64,000 bases of DNA from Paenibacillus sp. J5C2022 (GTDB taxonomy: Bacteria; Bacillota; Bacilli; Paenibacillales; Paenibacillaceae). The notes under the pieces were generated by a model. It made no database searches and was not told the DNA's origin. It saw nothing but the letters and a program-made list of their open reading frames with translations. Each line of letters starts with the position of its first letter. The first letter of the stretch is position 1. The DNA lies in the NCBI RefSeq assembly GCF_025567625.1, contig NZ_JAOQJC010000005.1, forward strand, positions 124,001 to 188,000. Direction: 5' to 3'. Positions 25,965 through 34,631 of this stretch are shown here, piece by piece. The position numbers were made by a program, and so were the translations under genes.

Positions 25965-27368
25965 TTAATCGTGATAGCTTCTGCGCCCTTCATTCCGAAT
26001 GCCTGCCAGTCCGATCTGGCCGTTGCCGGTCACCGGCTCGCGGGCTCCATCGATGCCAGGCTCGACATATTGGTGGAACCATGCATCCAGCTTCCCTCTA
26101 AGTCTCTGGGCTTCGTGCCGGTAAGCTTGCTCATGGATCAGGTTGCACCGTTCTCCGGGGTCCTTCACCATATCATACAGCTCGTGGGGACCGTACGGGT
26201 AACGATGTACGTACTTCCATTCCTTCTCGCGAATCATTCGGACCGGACCATATTCGTCGAATATGACGACATGCCCGTCTCCATCGCTCTCCTCGCCTCG
26301 CAACAGTCGGGCGAAGCTTCTGCCCGGCAATTCATCCTCTTCCGGATTACGCAAGCCAAGGTAATCCAGCAGCGTCGGCATAAAGTCGTAGCCGCTGACG
26401 AGCTCGTCGCATACCTTGCTTCCGGGAATGGCTCGTGGATGGCTGAAGATGGCCGGCACCTTCACGGAAGTATCGTACATATTCAGCGGGAAGGTGCCGT
26501 TCCCTTTCCCCCATATGCCATGATGCCCGCAGTTGAAGCCGTTATCGCTCAGGAAGCATATTAGCGTATTGCCGCGGTCCCCCGTGGCATCCAACTGCTC
26601 CAGTATGCGGCCAATCGCTGCGTCCATAGCGGTCACGGCGGCAAAGTAGCCCTGAAGGCTTGCCCGCGGATTGCCGGAATCCACTTTATACTTGATAATG
26701 TCAGGATGCGGCTCCCCCTGTGGACAAGACAGGAACTCGCAATCATCGTACAGCTTCATATACTCCTCCGGATGACAGCCGATCCATGGGTGATGCGGCG
26801 CCGTATAATGCACCCCTAGATAGAAGGGCTTCCTTCGATCGCGCTTCTTCAGGAATGCAATCGCTTCATCTGTAATGACATCCGTCACGTATCGTTCTTC
26901 CGTCTCCAGCTTGCCGTCCCTGATCATAGGCGCTCCGTAATACGGGCCGCCGCCAGTCTGATGTACATACCAATGGTCGAACCCCTTCTGCGGCGTCATG
27001 CTGTCTCCAAGGTGCCACTTCCCGCTGAGCGCACATTCATAGCCCGCTTCCGCGAGCAGCTCCGTATAACCGGTCATTCCCTGCAAATACTCCGTCGGAC
27101 GCTCGCCTCCATTGCCTTCCGCAATCCAGTCATGTACGCCGTGCTGGGAAGGAATGCGCCCTGTTAATAGCGAGGCGCGCGCGGGAGAGCATACCGGCGA
27201 TGTGCAGAAGAAATTTTCGAATCGCATGCCTTCCTTCGCAAGTCGGTCCAAGTGGGGCGTTATAATCTCGTCATTCCCCGCACAGCCCATTGCCCACGGC
27301 CCTTGATCATCGGATAAAATAAACAGAATATTAGGAAATTCGCTTGTGCTCCTCATCGTTCTTTCCAT
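25965..27368 (-). CDS. Formylglycine-dependent sulfatase
   Basis: 467 residues of the type I sulfatase family. The activation motif C-x-P-x-R is present as C60-S-P-A-R, followed by ASLLTGR; C60 must be oxidised to formylglycine by a maturase that is not in this window. Metal-ligand segments are NILFILSDDQGPWAMG (the DDQ pair) and FLSDNGFNCGHHG. No signal peptide is visible, so it is probably cytoplasmic. ATG 27368 with GGAGG nine bases upstream is preferred over the longer frame from 27458. Substrate class (arylsulfate, choline sulfate or sulfated sugar) is not resolved. Confidence 0.9.
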   Translation of the reverse strand: MERTMRSTSEFPNILFILSDDQGPWAMGCAGNDEIITPHLDRLAKEGMRFENFFCTSPVCSPARASLLTGRIPSQHGVHDWIAEGNGGERPTEYLQGMTGYTELLAEAGYECALSGKWHLGDSMTPQKGFDHWYVHQTGGGPYYGAPMIRDGKLETEERYVTDVITDEAIAFLKKRDRRKPFYLGVHYTAPHHPWIGCHPEEYMKLYDDCEFLSCPQGEPHPDIIKYKVDSGNPRASLQGYFAAVTAMDAAIGRILEQLDATGDRGNTLICFLSDNGFNCGHHGIWGKGNGTFPLNMYDTSVKVPAIFSHPRAIPGSKVCDELVSGYDFMPTLLDYLGLRNPEEDELPGRSFARLLRGEESDGDGHVVIFDEYGPVRMIREKEWKYVHRYPYGPHELYDMVKDPGERCNLIHEQAYRHEAQRLRGKLDAWFHQYVEPGIDGAREPVTGNGQIGLAGIRNEGRRSYHD

Positions 27369-27625
27369 GACATTCTTCCTCCAATTCTTACCGAGATAGC
27401 GTTGCCTCGCAAATGGGTATGCGGGCATGCGCCACCTTGCGGCCGTGCATGCTGACAATCACCTCTAACGTCCATCATACAAGAAAACGGATACATGGTA
27501 TAGTCAAATCAGATGTCGGCATCTTGCAGGCAGCATCATCTTGCAGCAATTGTGCCTGGAAAATGAACCAACTACCGGGGTATGACAATATATAGGTGAA
27601 TGGCCATTCAGGAAGGAGCAGTTAA

Positions 27626-28150
27626 TTGAACATTGAAGATTTAATCGAGCTCGTGAAGCTGCATGGCAAATCGATTTACGGCTTTTGCTACAAGCTGACG
27701 GGGACCAAAGTGGATACCGACGATTTGTACCAGGATACTTTCCTGAAGGCAATGGAGCTTCGACATAAAATGGACGCCACCCGAAATCCCAAAGCCTTCC
27801 TCATATCGATTGCCGTACGGCTGCACAGGAATCAACGACGCAAGCTGGCCTGGAGACAACGAATCGCTCCCGCTGCCAATCTTGAAGCGGCAAATAGTCA
27901 GTTCATTTTACTGACAGGCGAAGCATCGCCGGAAGACGTCGTACTGTCGCTTGAGCTGCGCACCATGATCCAAGACGCCGCTCACCGGCTGAACGACAAG
28001 CTGAAGCTCCCCTTGTATATGTATTACACGGCGGATATGACGGTTGAGGAAATTGCTGTGGCGCTGCGCATTCCGCCTGGAACGGTGAAGAGCAGACTGC
28101 ATAAGGCTCGCAAGACGATGAGAGAAGCATTGGAGGTTGATTCGCCATGA
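27626..28150 (+). CDS. ECF-type RNA polymerase sigma factor
   Basis: 174 residues with sigma region 2 (LVKLHGKSIYGFCYKLTG, DDLYQDTFLKAMEL) and region 4 (LPLYMYYTADMTVEEIAVALRIPPGTVKSRLHKAR, of which AVALRIPPGTVKSRLHKAR is the DNA-reading helix pair). It is an extracytoplasmic-function sigma factor, held inactive by a membrane anti-sigma until a stress signal. The start is TTG at 27626 with GGAAGGAG nine bases before it. The stop overlaps the next gene's start as ATGA, pairing it with the membrane protein. No convincing autoregulatory ECF promoter was found upstream. Confidence 0.9.
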   Translation: MNIEDLIELVKLHGKSIYGFCYKLTGTKVDTDDLYQDTFLKAMELRHKMDATRNPKAFLISIAVRLHRNQRRKLAWRQRIAPAANLEAANSQFILLTGEASPEDVVLSLELRTMIQDAAHRLNDKLKLPLYMYYTADMTVEEIAVALRIPPGTVKSRLHKARKTMREALEVDSP

Positions 28151-29322
28151 AAGAAGCAGATTGGGAGAAATGGCTCGGACATGCTTTGGCTTCAGAAGCA
28201 GAGCCGGAAGAGAAATTAAATCAAAGCATCATTAATCAACTTATGGAGCGTAGAAATATGAAAAATACGAAAAGAAAAATGTTTTCCGCAGGACTATTGG
28301 CAGCTGTTCTTTTACTCGCTCTTTCCGTTTCGGTATATGCAGCAACACAGTTATTCAGCGCCAGGGAGGTCGTCGAACAGTTGGGCTATCAACTGCTCGC
28401 GGACGCCTTCGAAAGCGAAGACGCCGTGTCTATCGACCAATCCGCCTCTTCCGGCGACTATCGGTTCACGCTGCATGGCCTCGTGTCGGGAGCAGGGTTG
28501 AGCACATTCAAGGATGCTTCAGTGGACATCTATCCTGACCGAACCTATGCGGTTGTATCCATCGCCAGAGAGGACGGACAGCCGATGCCGGATACCGCTG
28601 ATCCCCGGTATGGCCAAGATCCGTTTTTCATATCGCCGTTGATCAAAGGAGTGAAGCCATGGACCGTTAATATCGCTTCCATGAACGGCGGATACAGCGA
28701 GACCGTCATAGACGGCGTCATGTATCGAATGATCGAACTGGATTATGTGGACATTTTCGCCGACAGAGGCGTGTATTTGGCGATCAGCAGCGGCAAGGTG
28801 TTTTATAGCAATGAGGCGTTCCATTACGACGAAGTAACGGGGGAAATCCGGGCCAGAGATGATTATCCCGGAGCGGCAGTGCTGTTCGATCTCCCTCTCG
28901 ATCCCTCTAAAACGGATCATAACAAGGCCGAAGCCTATTTGGAATCACTGCTGAATCCTGTCTCTCAGAAGCAGCAAGATTCACAGACAAATCCAGCGTT
29001 AACGGAGCATCAGAAGGCAATAGCGATGATGCATCGGGTAAGAGCCAAATTGCTGAACGGAGAGACAATCGGTGAAACGATTCCTGATTCAGTAAAAGAG
29101 GTCACTTACGACAGCTCTGGAAATTTCACTTACACGCATGATGATTGGACAATTACGACATCGGTGGGAGAATGGTTCCGGGAAGGACAAAGCGGTTACT
29201 CGCATCAATTCAGCATAAGCGGAGATGGCGATCGTTATCTGGTACTGCTATTCGACAAAGACGATGACGGAGTCATTACCGGCAGAATCATCATTCTGGA
29301 TAATGCCCTTATCCCGGAATAA
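28147..29322 (+). CDS. Membrane-anchored anti-sigma-like/DUF4179-type protein
   Basis: 391 residues: a short cytoplasmic head (1-44) that would hold the sigma factor, one transmembrane helix (about 46-66, LLAAVLLLALSVSVYAA), and a 320-residue extracytoplasmic part with beta-rich sequence and no recognised catalytic motif. The layout, and the four-base overlap with the ECF sigma gene, match the large anti-sigma-like proteins of Paenibacillus and Bacillus. Its N-terminus lacks the zinc HxxxCxxC motif of ZAS-type anti-sigmas. The anti-sigma role is inferred from position and topology. Confidence 0.75.
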   Translation: MKEADWEKWLGHALASEAEPEEKLNQSIINQLMERRNMKNTKRKMFSAGLLAAVLLLALSVSVYAATQLFSAREVVEQLGYQLLADAFESEDAVSIDQSASSGDYRFTLHGLVSGAGLSTFKDASVDIYPDRTYAVVSIAREDGQPMPDTADPRYGQDPFFISPLIKGVKPWTVNIASMNGGYSETVIDGVMYRMIELDYVDIFADRGVYLAISSGKVFYSNEAFHYDEVTGEIRARDDYPGAAVLFDLPLDPSKTDHNKAEAYLESLLNPVSQKQQDSQTNPALTEHQKAIAMMHRVRAKLLNGETIGETIPDSVKEVTYDSSGNFTYTHDDWTITTSVGEWFREGQSGYSHQFSISGDGDRYLVLLFDKDDDGVITGRIIILDNALIPE

Positions 29323-29442
29323 ACCTATACCGGTCTTCATTTTCCATGAAATAGTTGCTGGTAATATGGTCATACTAGAGCTGAATATTCTAATTCCAGC
29401 ATAACCGAACATGCGAAATACGGATTCGGAGGTGAATGGCAT

Positions 29443-29550
29443 ATGAGCATGGATGGACAATCCAGCGGACGTACCGACACAATAACGATTCGTTACGGCG
29501 CCACTTGGCAGCTGTTCAGATACGTTTACCGACTGATCAGACGACCATAA
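29443..29550 (+). CDS. Possible small protein of 35 residues
   Basis: A short frame starting MSMDGQSSGRTDTITIRYG and ending in RYVYRLIRRP, with an excellent GGAGGTGA at 29428-29435 seven bases upstream. A perfect hairpin follows at 29558-29585. It lies in the 317-base space between the anti-sigma-like gene and the MATE gene, which otherwise holds no frame. The C-terminal half is basic and hydrophobic, so membrane association is possible. I recognise no family, and a chance frame is not excluded. Confidence 0.45.
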   Translation: MSMDGQSSGRTDTITIRYGATWQLFRYVYRLIRRP

Positions 29551-29557
29551 CGGCAAA

Positions 29558-29585
29558 GGCGATGCCGGATAGCTCTGGCATCGCC
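29558..29585. terminator. Hairpin between small ORF and MATE gene
   Basis: A perfect nine-base stem, GGCGATGCC (29558-29566) with GGCATCGCC (29577-29585), and a ten-base loop between convergent genes. Neither side has a strong T run. Confidence 0.5.
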
Positions 29586-29639
29586 AACGCCAGGTTGTCC
29601 TGTTATCAAGTAGCGAGCGACCGACTCATTACTTCCTTA

Positions 29640-31016
29640 TTAAGCTTCCTTCAATGCCAAAGTATCTTCACCGTTATGCCGCTTCTGCACCTTGAACAGC
29701 CTGACCGCGAAGCCCGCTGCGGCACAGGTAAGTCCAATGATGATGCCTGCCCAGAATCCGTATGGACCAAGCTCTGTATATGACGAGAGAGCATAGCCGG
29801 CCGGAATGCCTACGATCCAGTAGGACACGAACGCGATCAGGAACGGCTTCTGAACATCCTTATAACCCCTCAGCACACTCTGCAATGTGATCTGGAGCGT
29901 ATCCGACAGCTGATAGAAGATGGCGATGATCAGGAAGACGACGGCCATGGCGGCCACATCCGGCTCTGGATCGTACAATTGCGCGACAGGCATTCGTGTA
30001 AAGAACAGAATCACGGAGCATATCGCGATAATGGCAACGCCTCCCGCCACACCTAGCAACGAGTATCGTCTCGCGGCTTTCAGCTTTCCTCCGCCGACGG
30101 AATAACCTACGACGATAGTCAGCGCCATGCCGATGCTGAGCGGAATCATGAAGATAAGCGATGTGACGCTGAAGGCAATCTGGTGGGCGGCGATCGTATT
30201 CGTATCGAACATAATGCCCATCATGAGCGTGACGACAGCGAAGATGCTTGTCTCGAAGAAGATGGACAAGCCTATCGGAATGCCCACTCCGAGCAGCTCC
30301 TTCCACACTTTCCAGGAGGGCTTGGCCCAATCCAGGAACAGCCTGAAGCCTTGCAGCGCCTTTACTTTGAACGTCATCCACATGCTGATCGTGAACACGA
30401 TCCAGTAAGTAATGGCCGTTGCATAAGCTGCGCCTATTCCGCCAAGAGCGGGCAAGCCGAAGTTGCCGAATATGAACCCGTAATTGAGCAGCATGTTGAA
30501 CGGCACTGCCAGCAATATGATGATCATCGAAATCCGAGTGAAGCCTTGCGCATCGAAAAAGAATCGAAGCACATTGGAGGCAAATAGCGGAATAATGCCA
30601 AGCGATAGACCGATAAGATAGTGCAGCGCAATATGCTCTACATCCGGCTCAAGCCCCATTCTGCCCAACAGCGGATCGATGACCGCACCTCCTCCAGCGA
30701 CTACTGCGAGAGCGATCACTACAGATACGTACAGCGCTTGTGTGACGGTGCGTCCAATCTCTTCCCTTCTTCCGCTTCCGACCAGTTGGGCCACGATAGG
30801 AGATACTGCCATTAATATACCGTTAATGCCTGTCATTATCGGCATCCACAGACTTGATCCCATTGCGACTCCCGCCAGATCGGCCGTGCTAACCTGGCTG
30901 GACATCATCGTATCGACCAGGTTCATGGCATACAGACTGATCTGCGTAATCATGATCGGCCATAAGATTCGTGAAAAAAGCTTTATTTTTCCCTTCCATG
31001 TTTCAGCGTGATACAT
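29640..31016 (-). CDS. MATE family efflux transporter (NorM-like)
   Basis: 458 residues with about twelve membrane helices. Typical segments are MITQISLYAMNLVDTMMSSQ in the first helices and GIPIGLSIFFETSIFAVVTL at the start of the second half. It probably exports drugs or metabolites by cation antiport. The frame extends 102 codons upstream, but those overlap the TetR gene in another frame; ATG 31016 with GGAGGAAGC is the real start. The gene begins 50 bases after the TetR stop on the same strand, so the pump is likely repressed by TetR through the operator at 31678. Confidence 0.92.
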   Translation of the reverse strand: MYHAETWKGKIKLFSRILWPIMITQISLYAMNLVDTMMSSQVSTADLAGVAMGSSLWMPIMTGINGILMAVSPIVAQLVGSGRREEIGRTVTQALYVSVVIALAVVAGGGAVIDPLLGRMGLEPDVEHIALHYLIGLSLGIIPLFASNVLRFFFDAQGFTRISMIIILLAVPFNMLLNYGFIFGNFGLPALGGIGAAYATAITYWIVFTISMWMTFKVKALQGFRLFLDWAKPSWKVWKELLGVGIPIGLSIFFETSIFAVVTLMMGIMFDTNTIAAHQIAFSVTSLIFMIPLSIGMALTIVVGYSVGGGKLKAARRYSLLGVAGGVAIIAICSVILFFTRMPVAQLYDPEPDVAAMAVVFLIIAIFYQLSDTLQITLQSVLRGYKDVQKPFLIAFVSYWIVGIPAGYALSSYTELGPYGFWAGIIIGLTCAAAGFAVRLFKVQKRHNGEDTLALKEA

Positions 31017-31065
31017 AGTATTGCTTCCTCCAATTGTGACTGAATTGCCGGTAACCGTATCGAAT

Positions 31066-31653
31066 CTACTCTGTCGTCGGGATTGCCCTGAGCCCGTCCC
31101 AGAAAATGCTCCATGCCGCTTCCATTCTCCTCTCCGCTTTCTCCTTATCGCTATAGACAAGCTCGATACAGATCGCATCGACCAGAGCCATGAAGGCCAG
31201 ATTGGCCGTCTCGGGGTCCCGCTGACCGATATCGCCGGCACGTGCCGCCTCGCGGAATCGTTCCAGGAACAACTCATGGATCTGTTGAAGGTGTTCCCCC
31301 GTATAGCGGTCAATTTCTTCATAGAGATGAGGGGGAGGATAAAAGGATACTCTCAAGCAAAATTTCAATCTTCTCTCGGACTGATAAGTAACGATATAGC
31401 TTTGCAATATTCCGTATAAGCAATCATGAAGCGACAGGCAGCCGCTATGCTGCAGTTCCCGCCTCAGTCGGTCCAACTCGTCCGTGAAGGAGTGTCTGAA
31501 TACTTGCAGGAACAGATCGTCCTTGCCCTTGAAATGGGCATAGATCGACTGCTTTTTGAGGCCCACTTCATCCGCAATGCCTGCCAATGACGCACCTTCG
31601 TAACCGTAGTCCGAAAATATTCTCAACGCCGCTTCTTTCAGCGCTTGACTCAT
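31066..31653 (-). CDS. TetR/AcrR-family transcriptional repressor
   Basis: 195 residues. The N-terminal helix-turn-helix (AALRIFSDYGYEGASLAGIA, EVGLKKQSIYAHFKGKDDLF) is typical of TetR proteins, followed by a TetR_C-type ligand-binding helical domain. It lies upstream of a MATE pump in the same direction, the usual arrangement for a drug-responsive repressor-pump pair. The ATG at 31653 is chosen because GAGGTGA is eight bases upstream; a GTG four codons earlier overlaps that site. A perfect palindrome stands 25 bases upstream as its operator. Confidence 0.92.
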   Translation of the reverse strand: MSQALKEAALRIFSDYGYEGASLAGIADEVGLKKQSIYAHFKGKDDLFLQVFRHSFTDELDRLRRELQHSGCLSLHDCLYGILQSYIVTYQSERRLKFCLRVSFYPPPHLYEEIDRYTGEHLQQIHELFLERFREAARAGDIGQRDPETANLAFMALVDAICIELVYSDKEKAERRMEAAWSIFWDGLRAIPTTE

Positions 31654-31677
31654 GCTTCTCTTCACCTCGATTGCCGA

Positions 31678-31695
31678 TTAACGAACGTTCGTTAA
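31678..31695 (-). promoter_or_regulatory. TetR operator palindrome
   Basis: A perfect 18-base palindrome, TTAACGAACGTTCGTTAA, located 25 bases before the tetR start. The AACGAACGTTCGTT core is a common TetR/AcrR operator form, so autoregulation of the tetR-MATE unit is expected. Confidence 0.85.
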
Positions 31696-31815
31696 TTAAG
31701 CTATCAAAAAAAGGAGGCTTTGGCAAGCCCCCGTGCCAGGATATCTACACTAGCTTTGGCGGCTACCGCAAAACGGAATATTACTTACGATCCAGGGAGA
31801 TTTCAAGATGCTGGA

Positions 31816-31983
31816 CTAGGGCGTGTCTGAAAACCCGCTCAGTAGCACCTTTCACCGCCTTTCCGCCCCCTGCTTCGTTCCGTTTGCTTGACGTACCCCC
31901 GGGTACGCCTTCACAAACGCGCCTTGCATGGAACGAAAATTCGGCAAAATTTGCTGTCCTCAGAGTTCTCAGACACGCCCTAG
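31816..31983. mobile_element. MITE-like palindromic element with 19-bp terminal inverted repeats
   Basis: The ends CTAGGGCGTGTCTGAAAAC and GTTCTCAGACACGCCCTAG are inverted repeats with 18 of 19 matches. The 168-base body has further self-complementary parts (CGTTTG/CAAACG, GTACCC/GGGTAC, TTCGTTCC/GGAACGAA) and no coding frame. This is the form of a non-autonomous miniature transposable element. A target duplication of TA or CTAG is included in the palindromic ends and cannot be separated. It sits in the 501-base stretch between tetR and the GNAT gene; the rest of that stretch (31696-31815, 31984-32154) shows no gene. Confidence 0.75.
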
Positions 31984-32154
31984 ATGATTGGCAGAATATT
32001 TGCTTATACATATTTTTTCTCGTGATTCTTGCTCTGCAGGAAGACATAATGAAAGTGTAATTGTGAGAGATTGTGAGAGATCCGTACTGGCTCCTTGCAA
32101 ATGCCGAAGGAAGGCGAAATCAATCGTATACGAAAGATGTGGAGGTATGTGGAA

Positions 32155-33138
32155 ATGAAGACGTATGCTATCCGAAAAATGAACATACCCGAGGACTATG
32201 CCCACGTCGCACCGTTAGTCAATCTGATCTGGTCGGAGCCGACAACGCCAGAGAGGCTGAAAGCGGATGAGGATCAAATTCCTCCGGGGCAACTGCACTA
32301 TAACGAAGCGGGCGAGCTAATGGGATGGGATCGGCCCAGATGGGTTGCGGAAGACGAGTGCGGGGATGTCCTCGCTTACGGCTTGGTCTGGCGCTCCCCA
32401 TGGACTGAGCCGGGCTCATTGATGCACACGATCGTCGTACGCCCGGATTGCCGTGGAAGGGGTGTTGGCAAGGCGATGTACAATACGATCTATGAATGGG
32501 CTGTGGGAGTAAAAGCTTCAAGGCTCATCGATTACTTGAACGAAGCCGATGAAGGATCGATCGCTTTCGCGGTGCGCCGCGGCTATGTGAAGGAGCGCCA
32601 TGTATTTGAATCCATGCTGGAGCTGGGCGGTTATGACGGTGGTGAGTTGATGCAATCCATTTCCCAGGCGGAAGTGGGAGGCATTCGATTTGCTACTTTA
32701 GCGGATGAGCCCGGGGAAGCAAGTGAGAGAAAGGTGTATGAGCTGTACAAGACAACGACATTTCATATTCCCGGTTATACCGGCGAATTCCCCTGGTTCG
32801 AGGAATGGCGCAAGTGGAGCATCGGGCATGCCTCCGTTAAGCCGGCATGGGTGCATATCGCCAAGGATGGCGAGGAATATATCGGCGTCGTCACCTTGCA
32901 GCTGAACGAACAGACGGGAGCGTTGTATCAGGAATATACAGGAGTGCTGCCTGCGTACAGAGGACGCCGGATCGCACTCGCCTTGAAGATGCTCGGTGTG
33001 CAGACGGCGCTTGCGTCCGGCGCCCCTTACCTGAGAACGCACAATGATTCCATGAACGCTCCCATGCTGCGGATTAACCGCGACTTGATGGGGTTCAGGG
33101 CGGAGCCCGGACAATATAAGATGGTGCGGACGTTATAA
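32155..33138 (+). CDS. Tandem GNAT-family N-acetyltransferase
   Basis: 327 residues with two GNAT folds. The first (1-160) keeps the acetyl-CoA loop VVRPDCRGRGVGKAMYN (R/Q-x-x-G-x-G/A form). The second (about 170-325) has GVLPAYRGRRIALALKM, also a usable CoA loop, followed by TLRTHND-like sequence ending in NSMNAPMLRIN-type helix (seen here as THNDSMNAPMLRINRDL). Such double GNAT proteins acetylate small molecules or are resistance-like enzymes; the substrate is unknown. The ATG at 32155 follows GGAGGTATGTGGAA; upstream in-frame ATGs lack such a site. It stands alone between the MITE-like element and the convergent APS-kinase-like gene. Confidence 0.87.
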   Translation: MKTYAIRKMNIPEDYAHVAPLVNLIWSEPTTPERLKADEDQIPPGQLHYNEAGELMGWDRPRWVAEDECGDVLAYGLVWRSPWTEPGSLMHTIVVRPDCRGRGVGKAMYNTIYEWAVGVKASRLIDYLNEADEGSIAFAVRRGYVKERHVFESMLELGGYDGGELMQSISQAEVGGIRFATLADEPGEASERKVYELYKTTTFHIPGYTGEFPWFEEWRKWSIGHASVKPAWVHIAKDGEEYIGVVTLQLNEQTGALYQEYTGVLPAYRGRRIALALKMLGVQTALASGAPYLRTHNDSMNAPMLRINRDLMGFRAEPGQYKMVRTL

Positions 33139-33163
33139 GACGAGGCCTTCCGCACGCACCATC
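33120..33163. terminator. Possible terminator hairpin at the convergent end of GNAT and APS-kinase-like genes
   Basis: GATGGTGCG (33120-33128) and CGCACCATC (33155-33163) are perfectly complementary around a long loop containing the GNAT stop codon. There is no T tail, so confidence is low. Confidence 0.35.
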
Positions 33164-33186
33164 TCTTCCGGGGTACTGGGCCGAGG

Positions 33187-33720
33187 TTATACTCTCATAT
33201 GGAAGTCATCCATTATGACGGCTACATTATCGTCAAGTCGAACACGGTCTGTGCGGATGATCACTTCAGGGGACAGAGGCGGCTCATAGGGGTCCGAGAT
33301 GCCGGTGAAGCCGCTAATCTCCCCGCTTCGCGCCCGCGCATACATCCCTTTCACATCGCGCCGCTCGCACTCCGATAACGGGCAGTCGACGAACACCTCC
33401 ATGAAGCGGGGCAACGCCGCGCGGGCGTATTCCCGCATTTCGCGATAGGGACTGATCACCGATACAATCGTATGAACGCCATGGCGATTGAGCATGCCGC
33501 ATAAGTAGACCATACGTCTAATATTTTCCATACGGTCCTCTTTGCTGAAGCCCAGTTCTTTGCCGATAGCTTGCCGCACGGCATCTCCGTCCAGCCATTC
33601 GCATGGATAGCCGTTCTCTTCAAGCTTTTGCCGGAAGGCATGAGCCGTTGTCGATTTGCCGGAGCAAGGCAGTCCCGTCATCCATATCGTCAATCCCGGG
33701 AAGCCGGATGTGTCTTCCAT
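33187..33720 (-). CDS. Adenylylsulfate (APS) kinase-like protein
   Basis: 177 residues with the P-loop GLPCSGKST (16-24), the WLDGDAVR segment (43-49) and the FTGISDPYEPP region characteristic of CysC-type APS kinases, which phosphorylate APS to PAPS with ATP. The usual DGDNxR is DGDAVR here, a substitution near the active site. The gene overlaps the end of the radical SAM gene by 31 bases and has AGGAGG eight bases before its ATG, so it is a coupled, terminal member of the six-gene operon rather than a sulfate-assimilation cluster. No sulfurylase, reductase or sulfotransferase is near. It may make PAPS or phosphorylate a related nucleotide-activated compound (inference). Confidence 0.85.
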   Translation of the reverse strand: MEDTSGFPGLTIWMTGLPCSGKSTTAHAFRQKLEENGYPCEWLDGDAVRQAIGKELGFSKEDRMENIRRMVYLCGMLNRHGVHTIVSVISPYREMREYARAALPRFMEVFVDCPLSECERRDVKGMYARARSGEISGFTGISDPYEPPLSPEVIIRTDRVRLDDNVAVIMDDFHMRV

Positions 33721-34631
33721 CGCTGTTCCTCCTGTTCCCTTGCCGCTTGCCCATCAAGCTTGTGCGCTATGCTTGCATATTGTGTCGGTACGCGCTCCAG
33801 CAGCCCGTCCCCGTACCAGTCCGCCATCGCCAGCTCCGGCATATGCTTGTAGCCGATGTAACAACCGCACTGCTTCATTCGGCAAAGCCGCTGCTTCGAC
33901 AGCCCCTCCAGCCCGTCGCGGTACAGATCGCCGATGACCGCCCGGTCCTTGTAGCAGCGCTTCACTCTGCCGGACCCCAGCACATAGAACACGTCTTCGC
34001 CAGCCATGCACCGCTTGCCCAAGCTGTCGTAATCTGCTCTGTTCAGATCGAACAGCGGGTCAAGCCGCCGAAGCTCCTCCGCTTCCTCCACGGTGTAATA
34101 GTCCGGCACATCCTTGAAGGCATTCACCCATACATATACATCCTGCGGCAGCCTGCGTCTGATGGAAGCGATTGCTTCGAAGGCGGACCGTACGCCGACC
34201 GTGCCGACGCTGAAGGAGATTCCCTGCTTATACAGCTCCGTGCATTGGGCTACGAACGCTTCTTCCTTGCACTGGCCGGGATGATAAGTCACCCAGAAGG
34301 CGGCCTTCTCCCGATGGAGCGTATCCGTCCAGTTCACATTCGCGGACAGATTCGTCTGAATCACGACCTTCCGCACATGCGGCATATGGGACAGCGCGGC
34401 CATTCCTTCACGGTACCAGCGATGGATAAGCCCTTCTCCATAAGGATTGAAGAAGATATACAGCTCATGACCGGCTAGCTCCTGCTCCCTCACCCAAGCG
34501 ATGAATCGGAGCAGCTGCTCCTTGTCCTTCGCCAGCGTAGCCGCGCTGTCCTTGTTCTTGCTGAACGGACAATAGGGACAATCGTAATTGCAGGATGTCA
34601 AGCTGCCCCGATAATAAATAGTAGCCTTCAT
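33690..34631 (-). CDS. STM4011-family radical SAM protein
   Basis: 313 residues. The radical SAM cluster motif is C14-x3-C18-x2-C21 (CNYDCPYC) at the N-terminus, followed by a TIM-barrel-like core. Five more cysteines lie near the C-terminus (C208, C226, C250, C255, C257; RLCRMKQCGCYIG), which could bind an auxiliary iron-sulfur cluster. Length, motif and neighbours match the STM4011 family, named after a Salmonella gene and without known reaction. The ATG at 34631 overlaps the upstream rSAM stop as ATGA. Its substrate is probably supplied by the adjacent ATP-grasp and hydrolase proteins (inference). Confidence 0.85.
   Translation of the reverse strand: MKATIYYRGSLTSCNYDCPYCPFSKNKDSAATLAKDKEQLLRFIAWVREQELAGHELYIFFNPYGEGLIHRWYREGMAALSHMPHVRKVVIQTNLSANVNWTDTLHREKAAFWVTYHPGQCKEEAFVAQCTELYKQGISFSVGTVGVRSAFEAIASIRRRLPQDVYVWVNAFKDVPDYYTVEEAEELRRLDPLFDLNRADYDSLGKRCMAGEDVFYVLGSGRVKRCYKDRAVIGDLYRDGLEGLSKQRLCRMKQCGCYIGYKHMPELAMADWYGDGLLERVPTQYASIAHKLDGQAAREQEEQRWKTHPASRD

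Noticed and set aside
27560..27600. ECF-type autoregulatory promoter before the sigma gene (TGAACC ... GTATGA)
   Set aside because: Spacing and -10 sequence do not fit ECF consensus.
31017..31322. 102-residue N-terminal extension of the MATE pump
   Set aside because: It overlaps tetR in another frame, has no hydrophobic or conserved character, and ATG 31016 has an excellent ribosome site.
33187..33720. Sulfate-assimilation operon
   Set aside because: No sulfurylase or reductase nearby; the kinase is fused by overlap to the radical SAM operon.
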